From: Catenaria anguillulae PL171
Taxonomy: Eukaryota; Blastocladiomycota; Blastocladiomycetes; Blastocladiales; Catenariaceae
Reading direction: 5' to 3'
DNA: 34,967 nucleotides
Assembly: GCA_002102555.1 (NCBI GenBank)
Contig: MCFL01000253.1
Coordinates: forward strand, 1 to 34,967
How positions within the stretch are numbered: the first letter of the stretch is position 1; each line of letters opens with the position of its first letter. Positions 18,758 to 30,319 of this stretch are shown here, in pieces. A model generated the notes under the pieces. The model ran no database searches and was not told where the DNA came from. It saw only the letters and a program-made list of their open reading frames with translations. A program made the translations under genes and the position numbers.

Positions 18758-20107
18758 ATGACGCCCTCCGTCTCCGTCTCCGTCTCTGCCTCTGCTTCTG
18801 CTTCTGCTTCTGCTTCTGCCTCTGCCGACGACCAAGCAATCATGCCCACCCCTTCGCCGTCTCCTCCGCCTGCTCATGCTTGCCTCTCGCAACCATCCGC
18901 CACCATGCAGACGCACTCGCTGCTGCACTACTTGCGTCCCTCCACGCCGCAGCCGCGCTTTGCCCTCGTGGTCGTCAATCGGCCCCTCACGCACCTGCCC
19001 ACATCCTTGCTGGTCGACCTTTGGCTCAATGCCGAATGGCGCCTGTGTGCCGACGGCGGCGCCAACCAACTGTACGATCGCCTGGCCCACGACCCGGCCT
19101 TGCAGCGTCGCCTCATCCCACACATTATCGCGGGCGATCTCGACTCTGTACGGCCCGACGTGGTTGAGTTTTACCGCCAGCTCGGCGCAAAAATCCACAA
19201 GTCTACGTGCCAAAACTCGACCGATTTGGGCAAGTGCATCCAGCACATGGAGTCGATTGAGCGCCACTTGAAGATCCCCGTCACGTTGGACCTGGTCATT
19301 TTGGGCGGGACCGATGGCCGGTTTGACCAGACCCTGGGGGTGGTACACAGTATGCACGCCATTGCGTGTACGGGCCGCAAAGTGGCCTTGCTGGACGCAC
19401 ACAACTTTATGACTGTGTTGACGCCGGCCACTGTGCATCGCCTGGACGTGGTGCACCCGATGCAAGGCCCGCATTGCGGCTTGTTGCCCGTGGGCGCACC
19501 CACCGTGGTGTCGACGCGAGGGCTCGTATGGGATATGGAGCGGTTCTTGTTGTCGTTTGCAACTGTCATTTCCGCATGCAATCAAGTCGATCGCGCATAT
19601 ACTGCGGTGGACGTGCCACAAGAGTGGGTTGCGCGCAGCGGGAGTCGAGTGAAACCTGGCCAGGTCAATGTTACGTTTGACGACTTGGAGCGTGCAATGG
19701 CAACCACCAAGCTTGCTTCATCCGATTCGGCCAATCACGCCATGACCAGCACAACGGGTCACACCGACGAGCGGGTGGATTTGACTTGTGCTCCTACTGC
19801 CGTCAACGCAGCAACGGCCTATGCACTCACTCCGTTTACCCCCACATTGCCATTGTCGTCGTCCTCTGCAACCAACTCGCACCAGCCATCTGCACCAGGC
19901 GCTTCGCCACCCGTGTCGCCCACGCTGCTTCGCAAAGAGCCGCCATCATCGACCATGACGAAATCAGCGCGATCACCGTCCTTGTCGTCGCTCGAACCAG
20001 TCCCGCCGGCGCTGCTCGAGGGCGAGAGCGTGTCGCACGTGTTTGTGGAAACGACGCAACCAGTCGTGTGGACGGTCGAGGTGAATTTTGCAAGCTATGC
20101 CATGTGA
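18758..20107 (+). CDS. THI80: thiamine pyrophosphokinase
   Basis: Transfers pyrophosphate from ATP to thiamine to make thiamine pyrophosphate. Single exon, 449 residues from ATG 18758 (context CAACCATGA). ATGs at 18842 and 18905 are alternatives, and the conserved domain begins only at about residue 60. Family motifs in order: CADGGAN (about 96-102), AGDLDS (Mg/ATP-binding acidic motif, about 125-130), QNSTDLGK (about 151-158), LGGTDGRFDQTLG (about 182-194), GLVWDM...LSF...SACN (thiamine-binding domain) and a terminal FVETTQPVVWTVEV. A Ser/Thr/Pro-rich block of about 105 residues (about 315-420) separates the last two motifs, which are close together in compact family members. The first 60 residues are low complexity, with a Ser-Ala repeat coded by a hexanucleotide repeat. 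All catalytic motifs are intact, so the enzyme should be active. Confidence 0.93.
   Translation: MTPSVSVSVSASASASASASASADDQAIMPTPSPSPPPAHACLSQPSATMQTHSLLHYLRPSTPQPRFALVVVNRPLTHLPTSLLVDLWLNAEWRLCADGGANQLYDRLAHDPALQRRLIPHIIAGDLDSVRPDVVEFYRQLGAKIHKSTCQNSTDLGKCIQHMESIERHLKIPVTLDLVILGGTDGRFDQTLGVVHSMHAIACTGRKVALLDAHNFMTVLTPATVHRLDVVHPMQGPHCGLLPVGAPTVVSTRGLVWDMERFLLSFATVISACNQVDRAYTAVDVPQEWVARSGSRVKPGQVNVTFDDLERAMATTKLASSDSANHAMTSTTGHTDERVDLTCAPTAVNAATAYALTPFTPTLPLSSSSATNSHQPSAPGASPPVSPTLLRKEPPSSTMTKSARSPSLSSLEPVPPALLEGESVSHVFVETTQPVVWTVEVNFASYAM
18773..18829 (+). repeat. coding hexanucleotide microsatellite (TCTGCT/TCCGTC type)
   Basis: Repeats of TCTGCT, TCTGCC and TCCGTC encode an alternating Ser-Val then Ser-Ala run at the N-terminus of thiamine pyrophosphokinase. 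It lies outside the catalytic domain, so length change would be tolerated. Confidence 0.85.
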
Positions 20108-20510
20108 TGTGCGTCAAGGTAGTCGGATAGGCCAATTGGAATTTGGGATCCAAGTTCCATTGACGTGCGTGTGTGTACATACCTGTGTGGTCTGCTTCCT
20201 TGCAACGAACGGCGACAACATTTGTGGATCCGTGGTGGGTCTCTTGACTTTTTCCGTTACCCACTCTCTCCTTTTATTGTTTCTTGTCATTTACTACCCC
20301 GCTCCATCTGCAATATTGAAATATTGAAATATCGATCAATCAATCAATCAATACAAGCTTTGCATTTCCAACAGAGTGAGTCACTGTCACTTCTCTGTTG
20401 TGCATCTGTTGCATGATAATTCGATATCCATACTGTGTATGCCACAATGCAACAGGAAGCAAACTGAACCAGCAAAGCATTTATCGATTTACTCGAGGCA
20501 ATCCATCGCC
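20108..20510. other. intergenic region between thiamine pyrophosphokinase and the BRCT gene
   Basis: About 400 bp, AT-richer than the genes. Contains a tandem ATTGAAAT-type repeat near 20312-20332 and a (CAAT)n run near 20333-20352. No gene seen. Confidence 0.6.
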
Positions 20511-23500
20511 ATGAAGCTGCACGGCCTGTCCCTGTCCAGCACGGGCCTTCCCACGGCCACACGCACCCACTGCGAGTCGCTCATTGCCTCCTTCGGCGGC
20601 TCCTCAACACGCACAATGTCGTCGGCCACCACCCACCTCCTGGTGCCCAACGACTTTGCCACACTCTCTGCTCCGGCAGCTGCCCATGTGCCGCCCACAT
20701 CCGCACCAAAGCTGCTCGGCGCCCTCAAGTGGAAGTGCAAGGTGGTCACTACCCAGTGGATTGTCGACCTGGCACGCGGGTTGGCTGCACCATCCAGCAC
20801 GAGTGCGTACGAGTTGCCGTGGTGGCCGGATGTCGGGGATGATTCCGGGCGCATGAAGGTCAGGAGGACTCTAGAAGCGTTGGATTCAACAACCGCTCCT
20901 GCTGCACCGCCACCACGACCACCGCAAGTACCCGCAGCAGCACAACCTTCAGAACCAGTACCCGCTCCTGTCCAACAACACAAGCCATCGCCACCAAATG
21001 CATCGTCATCTTTCAAGAAGAGCAATTCACGCTCCAAATTCCGCGTTGTATCATCCGATTCCGATTCTTGCACCACGACCGACGACGGTTCAGACCACAA
21101 CGACGATCCAGGCCCACAATCGCTCGAAAAGCCGCCACCGCTGCTTGCCACGGATTACGCCGGCGGGGCTTCTTCAGATCCTGTGGATCACCTATTTTCA
21201 GGCTACGCGCTTGCCGCCGCCGGTTTTCCGCCCAACCGGCTCACTCGCTTGCAGTCACTCGTGCATCAACACGCAGGTACCTATGTGGATTCAATCCCGG
21301 TCACGACCGAGGCCCGCGCACAGTACCCAGGCATTCGCCATTGGATCCTCGTACTGCCCATGGTGCTGGATGCCGCACTCGTCAAGGTCAAGGCAAAGTA
21401 TGCGGCGGCCGTCAAGCGCAACGAAGTCATTGTTGGATCCGAGAATTGGTTGCAGCATTGTTTATTGGTATATCCCTCTTTTGTTTCGATCCAATGCTTG
21501 ACGCTGACCACTCTGTTGCGACAATAGGACAGCACAATCTACCCGCTCTCACACTCGTCATTGTTCCATCCACTTCATCTCACCCGCCTCCCAGCCCTCT
21601 CCACGCATCTCATCTCCCTCTCTGGCTTTTCCGAAATCGACAAGGCCTCCCTTGAATCCATCCTCGGCGCACTCGGCGCCACCCTCTCGGCACCCCTGAC
21701 CCGCTCATGCACCTTGCTCCTGTACTCTGGCGCCAGCCCCTCTGCCTCTACCTCGTCGTCGTCGTCGTCGTCGTTGTCCTCATCCAAGTTCGACAAGGCC
21801 ATGCAATGGAACATTCCCGTGGTGCCACTCGCATGGCTTGACCACGTGATTGCCACGCGCGCGTACGCGCGTCCTGACAAGTATCGGTTGAAACCGGCCA
21901 CGCAGGTGTTTGCGGGCCTGGTCGTGTATGTGACGGGCAAGGTCAAGGCAAGTGCTGCGGGCGCATGGGTTGCGGGCGTGGTCGAGGTGCATGGCGGAAA
22001 AGTGGTGTTTGCGTGGTCGAGTTCGGTGACACATGTGGTGCATGTGACTGGATCGGCAGGGTCCTTTTGTGATGCGGGCGACGCAAGTGGTGAAAAGGAG
22101 GTGGTCAGGCGGGCGTCTTTGGGTTCGGGCGGAGCGGGGGCTGGTGCGCACGATGGTGATAAAGAAGTCAAGTTGGCCAGGCAGATGGGTAAATGGGTCG
22201 TGTCGCCGTGGTGGGTCTCGGATGTACGATTCACGTTCTATTTGTTCCACCTTTCCGCAACGTCTTTATTCTCCACCGCTCACGCTTGTCTTGTGTGTGC
22301 CGTCCATCAAGTCTGTTCAAGCCAAGCATAGGCTCCAGGAACTCGCGTATCCGCCAAACTACGACCCGGCCCGTCAACTGCACATTGTCAACGGGCCTGC
22401 GGCCGTCGCACAGCCCCTCGAATCATACCGCGTGCCACCTAAACCAGCGCGCGCACTTGTCTCGCCTGCAACGACAATGGGATCACAACGGACAAAAAAA
22501 GTGCGGCGCGCGTACGATCCAGACGTGGTCATTGTCTCAGCGACCGACGGGTCGCCCTTGGGATACTTGGCCGAGGCAGAGAGTGCGGCCGGGGCTCGTA
22601 AGCGCGCAAAGCTTGTGGCTGTGCGGCAGTCGGCAGAGAATGCTGGCCAGCTCCTGCAGCAGCAGCAGCAGCAGCAACATTGGAGTGTGTCGCAGAGTCA
22701 CGAAACGCCGTCACGGCCTCCGGCAAGGGCGAGTGGCCGCGGCCTGGATATGCATCACATGCAAGCGCATGGGCATCAGGACAAGTTGATGCACGAACAC
22801 CCTGCACAGGATGTGGACATGAACGCAGACTCGCACATGGACTTTGAGGCCACTGCTCGTCCGCCACCCGCTCCCAACGCAGCAACACAAATCACTCAGC
22901 TACAACTTGTATTGCATCACTCGCCGCCCGAGCAGGTGCAGCAGCATCGGCACACCCCTGGGCTAACCCCACCTCCGCCAACCAAACAACCAACCCCACC
23001 GCCACCGCCACCATCCGTGGATCCGATTGCGCAGAACCTTGCGCGCAAGCAGGCGCAAATGGCGGCCGATCTCGAGCTCATGCTGGCCGATCTGTCGAGC
23101 TACCCGCCCGTGCCCGTGCCCGCGCCACCTGTGCCCATTCCCGTTTCCAGTCATGTCCCACCCTTGGCACCCACGTCAATCGCCGCATCTGCAATGCCGG
23201 CGTCCACTGCGGACACGCTCATCAATCTGTCTGCCATCTACACGCAACCCCATGGCGGGCCTGGTGGCGCCTCGGCAGCCAAGGCTGCTGCAACCAAGCC
23301 GCTTGTCACATACGACGACCCTGAAGGCGCGAGAGCAAGGAAAAAGTTGATGGCCGCGACTGCACGCGGCGGGGGTGGCGAGGCCTTGGCCAGGGCAGAG
23401 TCGGGCGGATCGGCGACAACGATGTCGTCGTCGGGTGGGTCGGGAAGGCAGTGGGCGGCTTTGGCGGGCATGATGAACAAGAATACGCATGACACGCGGC

Positions 23501-24884
23501 CGCCCGGGTTGGCGCGGTCAGCGAGCGAGTCGTCTGTGGTGAGGAAGATGGTGGAGGAGACGCGATTGGGAAGTGGCAATGGGGATGTGAGCATGTCGGA
23601 AACGACAGATGCTCAGGATGAGCAGCAAGAAGTGGATGAGCTTGCGTCAGACACAACTTCCCGTGGTGCTGGCAATGTGCATGTGCAACAACCGCGGGCC
23701 TCGGCCAATACAAAAACATCCGACACGTCCATGGACGCGACGAGCACGGGCGCAAGCACAAGCACCAGTGTCAGCGGCACGTCCACCATCCTGCTGCCCG
23801 CAGGCGCCCCCGGCGCCACCTCGCAACTTCCTAACGCACTGCTTGCCCACGTTGGCCCGCGCGGCCCACCACCGGCGCCTTTACCCAATGCTCCGCGCGT
23901 TGCGCTGTCCGGATGCACTGCCGACCGCGACATGTACGAGGCCATGATCCGCGCGCTTGGCGGGCACGTCATGGCCAACCCCACGTCATCGTCGTCCTGG
24001 GTCCAGGGTACAACCCACTTGGTCATCTCGGTCCCCATTTCGTGCGAAAAGTGCATGTGCGCCATTGCATCTGGCGCGTGGCTGTTGCGGCCAAGCTTCG
24101 TCGAGGCGTCGTATCGGGCGGGCCAATGGGTCAGCGAACGCGAGCATACGTGGGCGGCGGTGCCAAGGGATGGTGACGTCAGGCGCAAGGAGGTGGTCGA
24201 GGCAGGCGAGCGTGCAGGTGTGGAGAGGATGGATGTGGGTAAGAGTTTGGACTTGATTGCCGGTTGGGAGCGCGTGTTTCGCACAATTCACGGGACAGCC
24301 GGCACAAGCGCGGGTGTGGTCGGTGGGGCGTTTCGCGGGTGGCGAGTGGTGCTGGTTGGCGCGGCAAACACGTCGTCGTATCGCAACTTGCTTGTGGCAG
24401 GTGGAGCCGAGGTGGTTTCGGATGGATGGGATCCGGTATGTCTTGTTGCTCAAGCTGTTGTTTCAACTTTCTCACCATTCTGTTTGAAAATCACTCATTC
24501 GCTCTTGCAAATCGGACATGCTGGACACAGGACACGGACCCCGATGCAGTCACGCACGTGCTTGTCCAATCCAACCGGCTCGACCCGCACATGGCTGCAA
24601 ACGACATTGTGCGCTCAAAAACGTATTCCGCAACGCTCATCATTCAATCGCTCATGGGCGATCAGCCTCCCACGCCCGTCCTCTTGCGGCGCATGAGTTC
24701 AAGGAGTTTTGGGACGGGATCGGGATCGTCGGCGGCATCGTCGAGCGCCAGCGGTTCGGTCAACAATGTGGGTGCGGTCCCGCAGACAGCCAGTCGTGAA
24801 CAAGCGGGATACGCGAGGCCCCAGCGGCAAGCAGCGAGGGTGCAATCAATTGACGCGGCATCAACAGGGTCCACGGCGTATTGA
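20511..24884 (+). CDS. six-BRCT-domain protein, Rtt107/Brc1/PTIP type, four exons
   Basis: Exons 20511-21467, 21528-22223, about 22312-24435 and 24531-24884; introns of 60, about 88 and 95 nt, all phase 0, giving about 1376 residues. The exon 3 start could also be 22327 (five residues fewer). Four BRCT repeats form the N-terminal part: about 1-95 (TTQWIVDL), 225-325 (SENWLQHCLL), 348-440 (VPLAWLDHVI) and 446-565 (GKWVVSPWWVSD). A long low-complexity linker (about 565-1075) includes polyQ. Two more BRCTs follow: about 1077-1165 and 1225-1320, the last spanning intron 3. This 4+2 layout is that of yeast Rtt107, fission yeast Brc1 and animal PTIP, scaffolds at stalled or broken replication forks. 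BRCT5 keeps a phosphoserine-pocket-like Ser-Gly (ALSGC) and a downstream Lys (CEKCMCAIASG), consistent with binding phospho-H2A. The orthologue assignment is by architecture. Confidence 0.88.
22656..22680 (+). repeat. CAG repeat encoding polyglutamine in the BRCT protein linker
   Basis: A run of CAG/CAA codons encodes seven or more Gln in the disordered linker between BRCT4 and BRCT5. Confidence 0.85.
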
Positions 24885-25385
24885 GCCGTTGGAGAGCAGG
24901 GTTGTATGTATTGTAGCGCTCAGGGTTGAAGGGTACTGGTGCCCACTCTGGTATTTGAATGAATCAATTTCCTCATCTGCTTGAACCTTGAGCCGGTAAA
25001 GAAGGAGACAAGTCGTGCAGCTACGGTTTCGAAGTATTTAGGATGAACCAAGTCATTGGGCGATGCGGAATACCCATGAGAAGATCAGAAATCAATTACA
25101 GATATGTATGTATGGAGTAGGGGGGAAAATAGGTCGAGGGGGGATGATGAAAAGCGGGTAGTGGCACTATCAAATGTAATGGAAAACAAGAGCGGCAAAA
25201 GGAACCAACGCATGACGAGCAACCTTTTACGGGAACCAGACGTAAGAAAGAGGGAGGTGCGACACTGGGCAGCTATCACGAGGGAACATGGGAAAACACT
25301 CGTCTTCAAAACACCAGCGAGGGAGGGAATCACATGCATGCGGACGGAACAAAACGAGGAAACGCAAAGTCACAAAGCAAGCAAA
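24885..25385. other. convergent intergenic region between BRCT and kinase genes
   Basis: About 500 bp lying between two 3' ends, so only terminators are expected. No gene or clear structure seen. Confidence 0.6.
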
Positions 25386-27713
25386 TCAAGTTGATCTCAT
25401 CGACACACCCGCCAATTGCTGCCCACCAGTCCCACTCCTTGCGCTCGTGCCATTTGCCGCGGGCTGCAATTGCGGCGACGTGACCCTCGGGCTTGTCTGC
25501 TGGCCCACAGGCGTCGATGCCCTGGAAGTTGACCCGGACGCTGCGGCGACTTGATCCTGTGCACCGCTATCGGCTGGTGAGCCTCTAAGCTCGGGACGGT
25601 GCAATGCACGCTTGGGGGCGGCCAAGTGCGGCACATCGGGTGACCGCGGGCGCGAGGCGCCAATGGGGCTGGCGCCAAGAGATGCAGAGAGGGGCGAGTT
25701 GTTGGCTGTCGATGCGGCTGGGGACGAAGGGTTGCTGCTGCTCGAGTGAATCAAGTTGGCGAGCAGGCCCAGGGGCTTGACGACAAGGCGAGTTGCGGCG
25801 GCCGTAGGTGAATTGGTCGTTACGGCGGCTGATGGGCGAAGTGGTGGCGATCTTGAGGGCGCAGGGGTGGTGAGCACGGGTGTAGATGAATGGACTGAAG
25901 TAGACCCCCGGCCATTGGGATCTGTTGGCGAAGTTTTGCCACTGCTATTGCTTGCGGCATTGCCGGCGGTTGCCACGCCCAGCCCTGATCCGATGGATTT
26001 GGCAGGTGAACTGGGCGAATCCAGTACGGGCTCTGAGCTCGTCCGCTGTTTCAATGCGCTGCCAATCATTGGCCATGGCTTTCCGCCGGGTGGTCCGTCA
26101 AGGCCGGGAATGACATCGCTTGCCAGATTTGGCGACGATGGTGCCGTAGACGGTGGTAGTGGGACCGGAGGATCAACACACCGCACCCAGGACGGCGGCT
26201 CGCCTACAGAGCTCTTTGTCGGGTCCACAATGCCCGTGTATCGCTCGTAGACGTTGTAGTCAAAGTGCTTGAACTCGTCTTGCAGGATCTTGAGCTCTCG
26301 TGCCATGGGATGCGACGGGTCAATGCCGCCGTCGGGGCCGGGGCGGCGCGAGCGTGGAGCGAGTGGCTGGTCCTCGAGCAGTAGCTCTTCGAGTTCGTAT
26401 CGGGCATCAAAGTTGAAACCGGTCGTCTACGTGGCGGGCAGTGCACGCGTCAGAGAAGCTTGCGGTCACGAAGCAAAACACGACGAAAGCTGCCGGTACA
26501 TACGTCGGGAACAAATGGCGGTTTGATCTCCTTGTCGACAACCTTGGTCCAATCTAACCCATGTCGAACCATGAGCATATGGTCCTTGACGTCATGGGCA
26601 CCTCGTGGCCCACATCCCAATCGTCGACCCACATTTCGATCCATAAGCTGTACAAGGATCCGGTTCACATACAAGTCAGCCAAACCGTGGAGCTCAAATC
26701 ACGCGAAAGATGAATAGAAAAGAGCAAGGAGCCGAACCGAGAGCACAAAATTCAACATTTCGGGCGAACACTCGCATCTCCACTGAATCGGGTCATTCTT
26801 GACTGCATGCGCCAGCTCCTCGATGGAATTTGCCGCAAACGGTCGCTCGCCATGCAACAGCTCGTACAGTGTGACGCCCAGTGACCACCAATCGACCGAT
26901 TCCCGGTAACCGAGGTCGGTGTACACTTCGGGCGCCATGTACCCTTGCGTGCCCGTCTCGGAAATGATGGCTTTGCCATCCTCGAGGATACATGCGCAGT
27001 TGAAGTCGGTTACGTGCACGTGGCCGGCGAGGTCAAGGAGCAGATTGTCGGGTTTGACATCTCTGTGAAATACGGGAGGGGGTTGGGCGGTACATTTAGG
27101 AGTGCGCACGCAGGCGAGGGTACGGGGGTGAATTTTGATTTGTCGACGAACCGATGGATGACATTTCGCGAGTGAAGGTAAATGAGTGCAGATGCGACTT
27201 CGGCAGCATAGAAGGCAACCTGGCACGGCGCATGTCAGTCGACGCCGAGAAAACATCATTGCGAATAAAACGGTATCAAACGTACAACAGGTTCTGACAA
27301 ATGATCGTTCCTTGTCAAATGAAACCTCAAATCGCCACCCAACATCAAATCCGAAATCATAAACAGATACTGGTCATCTTGAAAGGCATAGCACAAGTTG
27401 ACAATGAATGGATGAAACACCCGCTCGAGCAATTGCCGTTCGCGGACAATATTGCGATACGCTCGTTGCTTGATGATGTGCTCCTTTTCCATGTACTTGA
27501 GAGCATAAATCTTCTTGTCTGTTCGTCGCTCCACGACCCGCACTTTGCCAAAGGCACCCTTGCCGATGACGCGGCCCAGGTGGAAATGCCGCAGATCGAC
27601 TGGAGAAAAACCAATGAGTGAATACAGAGGCACGATGAGAGCGGTATTCCGAGCTCAATGTAATACAGACCTGGTGCGAGTGGGTCGATTGGTTCGGAAT
27701 ACTGGTTCCCCAT
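25386..27713 (-). CDS. STK32/YANK-type AGC serine/threonine protein kinase, six exons
   Basis: Exons (minus) 27713-27671, 27599-27286, 27219-27152, 27062-26738, 26647-26504 and 26426-25386; introns of 71, 66, 89, 90 and 77 nt with matching phases, 644 residues. The start MGNQYSE has Gly2, a possible N-myristoylation site as in animal STK32 kinases. Kinase landmarks: glycine loop GKGAFGKV (27-34), Lys49 in YALKYM, HRDVKPDN (141-148), TDFN (160-163) in place of DFG, which is the YANK signature, and MAPE (184-187). After the kinase lobe, PPFVPD is followed by FNFDARYELEELLLED, the conserved YANK C-terminal motif, and EFKHFDYN. Residues about 370-644 are a Ser/Pro-rich tail absent from the short animal proteins. 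Introns 3 and 4 use GTTCG 5' splice sites; intron 4's placement was chosen because it restores the FVLSLMDRN helix. Substrates of this family are poorly known. Confidence 0.93.
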
Positions 27714-28924
27714 GGTTGATGGCGCCTCCCAATGAGGTCAACAATCCAAAGTGAGGGCAAACGATGGCGGAAATGAAAAAGCGGGCTAGCAGTCCGTCAC
27801 CGTAACAGGTGACGCAAGCCCCTCCGAAAGATCAGAGCTGTTGTTGAGGTCGGAGCGGTGTGCCACGGGGTGGGGAGACGATGCTGACCCGGAAAAGAAT
27901 GAATGAAGTGACCAAAAGGCGAAACGAGAAGCCGTGCAGTAGCTACGCTCAACCAGGGGGGCCGGCAACGAACGAAGGACAGAATGGTTGGAGGGGGGCC
28001 GGTGACCCGAAGCCCCCCGTTCACAAAGGAGCGCACGGAAACGGCCGCGGGATGAACTGGGCGTGAAGTGTGGGAATCAAAGAAGGCGCCCGATACCCAG
28101 AGAGACGCTTGGCAGGGGTCACAGGTGTCGTCTATCGTTGGCAAGAGCACAATGCATTGAGTTGCAAGTCAATTCGGCTTGTCAAGAGTCCATGGATTGC
28201 TCGGATGATGATGTGTTTAACCACAACGATGGACGGTACACTTTTGTTTTTTTCGTTTGCATTGATTGCATGGCATTTGCTTCAGAGAGGCTGCGGCAGA
28301 GCATTTTTCTGTGCTACGATTACCAGTTACGTCCTCTTTGGAATATCAAAATACTTCGGGACACCCCTGCTCGATCCTACTGGGGCGGCTGAGCATGGCC
28401 AACCAACGTACGGCGCGCCAGGTGAAAAAGTTCGGTGAAGTCCCTCCTGTTGCCGAGAATTGAACAACTGCGGCTCGTGCTCATGATTCCCCTCCCCTCG
28501 CCACCTCTGGCATGGTCCTGGCGGCTATCCTTGTGAATGCAGCCAGCCTGACTCACGCTCAGAGAGCGTTAAATTACTTATCTTTGTTCACCCGTTTCCC
28601 ACAGTCAAGAGCCAAAGCGACAGAGTGCTGAATGCCGAGAAGTCAACAAAGGACCTGTGCGAGTGGCGGGGACGAATGGTAACAGGACTACGAAATGTAG
28701 AATCTGTATACCGGTATTGAAAGAAATGTGTGACGAGGAAAAGAAAAACACAACAGCAATATGCGCCACGGGTGGTGGGAACAAGGACAAGAGCGCAAAG
28801 ATATATACAACAACGGGCAACAACAACAAAAAGTAGGCCTTCCAATTGTAGATAATGAGCAGCAAGATGAATTTGCAAGTGAGGGACCGATACCAACTGA
28901 CAACCAACATCTCTCTCTCTCTCT
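27714..28924. other. intergenic region upstream of the kinase gene
   Basis: About 1.2 kb between the kinase 5' end and the 3' end of the UPF0658 gene, both leftward. Open frames on both strands are short and unlike any family; a short (CT)n run lies near 28910-28922. The part near 27714-28100 should be the kinase promoter. No RNA gene recognised. Confidence 0.5.
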
Positions 28925-30319
28925 TCATGCCTGTCCCGTTCGATCTGGCACTCCTCTTTGGCCACCGTTCCCTGCCTCCAGTTCTGTTGGGCTCGCTTCC
29001 ACTGTCGGGCCACCAGCGGACTTTGACGCGGCGACCTGCGAAGAGCTTGCAGGTGTTTGAATGCCGTCCTTGTTGGCGAGCTGCTGCTGCAGGCCGAGTC
29101 CAAAGTTACGCAATGCACGGTACGAGACGACAAATGTGATGATGGCCATGACAATGCACCCAATGATGGCAAAGGACAGTGACCGGCGGAACGAGTCGAA
29201 GCGTGCCCTGTATTGCGACATTTCGGGAGTCAATATTTATTCCACTTGATCTTTCACGGAAAATGTCAACCAGGCTGCCGAGAACGTACTGGACCAAGAC
29301 CTGGCGCTGCTTGTCAATCAAGTATCCCAGAGCACCCAGCGTGCCCGCCATAAAGGCCATGGTCATGTACTGGTTCTCGGTTTTGATGCCGCGCACACAA
29401 AAGAAGTAGAGGATGGGAATCATGACCAGGGAGACACCCACGTGGATCAAGATATCGGCCAGTTCGCCTGTAGCTTGGTACAAGATGACGAGAAATTGGA
29501 CGGCGAAGGTGAAGTAAAAGAAGACGTCGAGCTTGAGCCTTAGCGTTTTCGAGTCGGGGAGGGGAAAGTGAGTCAACAGTGCACATGGCTGTCCGCGTAC
29601 GTACGGTAGTGTGGAAGGGCAACGTACAACATCATCAATACAAAGTACACTGTCAACCGCTTCCTCGTGCCACGATCTGCACCAACCTTGCGATAGATGG
29701 CCCAATTATACTCACTGCGCAACTTCCACGTCCAGTAAAGCGTTGTGAACATGAAAATGGACGACACGGCAATCGACAAAATGTGCATGGCCAACGAGGC
29801 CGGAGGCGACGCTTGGAGCTGAACATTGGAGCGCGCAGCAGTCAGAAGCGTGCGGAGCTCGTTAAATGCCGACGTTTCTTGCATGTATTGCACGACGGCG
29901 TAGCCAAATAGGCCACCGTTGAGGACGAGGACAATAATGAGTTGGATCGAATTTTGTTGTGCGATCGAGTCCATGGTCAGAAAGGGTTGCCATAGTGCTG
30001 CCAGCTACAAAGATTCAGAGTGCGCATAGTATGAGAATGTGCCGTTTGCTCGGGATTTTCTCCATATGTGACTGCTGCATACAATGTAAATGCCGTGGTA
30101 TACTGACAGAGCACCCGCCAGCTTGCGCACGCGCTCGACATCGGCATTCACGCCGACAGGTACTGTTGACAACTGGTTGACGAAGAACACGGCCACGATC
30201 GACTCGAGAATCAATTGAATGATGGCTTGAATCCCGCAGACGGCCACGGCGATTCGGGCCACTTTGGATTTGGCGACGAATGCGCGAAAGTTGGCGCGCC
30301 CAATTGCCGTAAACACCAT
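28925..30319 (-). CDS. UPF0658 Golgi apparatus membrane protein family, four exons
   Basis: Exons (minus) 30319-30083, 30004-29601, 29538-29290 and 29207-28925; introns of 78, 62 and 82 nt with phases 0, 2, 2, giving 390 residues. About seven hydrophobic segments are visible, for example VCGIQAIIQLILESIVAVFF, IQLIIVLVLNGGLFGYAVV, ILSIAVSSIFMFTTLYW, FFYFTFAVQFLVILY, VGVSLVMIPILYFF and FAIIGCIVMAIITFVV. The cytosolic signature SEYNWAIYRKVGAD, followed by an LKLDVFFYFTFAVQFLV block, matches the fungal UPF0658 family (fission yeast C23H3.04), which is reported at the Golgi and has no assigned biochemical role. The C-terminal 50 residues are polar and Ser/Pro-rich. The 5' splice site of intron 3 was chosen (GTACGT at 29289) because it alone gives the right phase and consensus. 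Confidence 0.85.
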
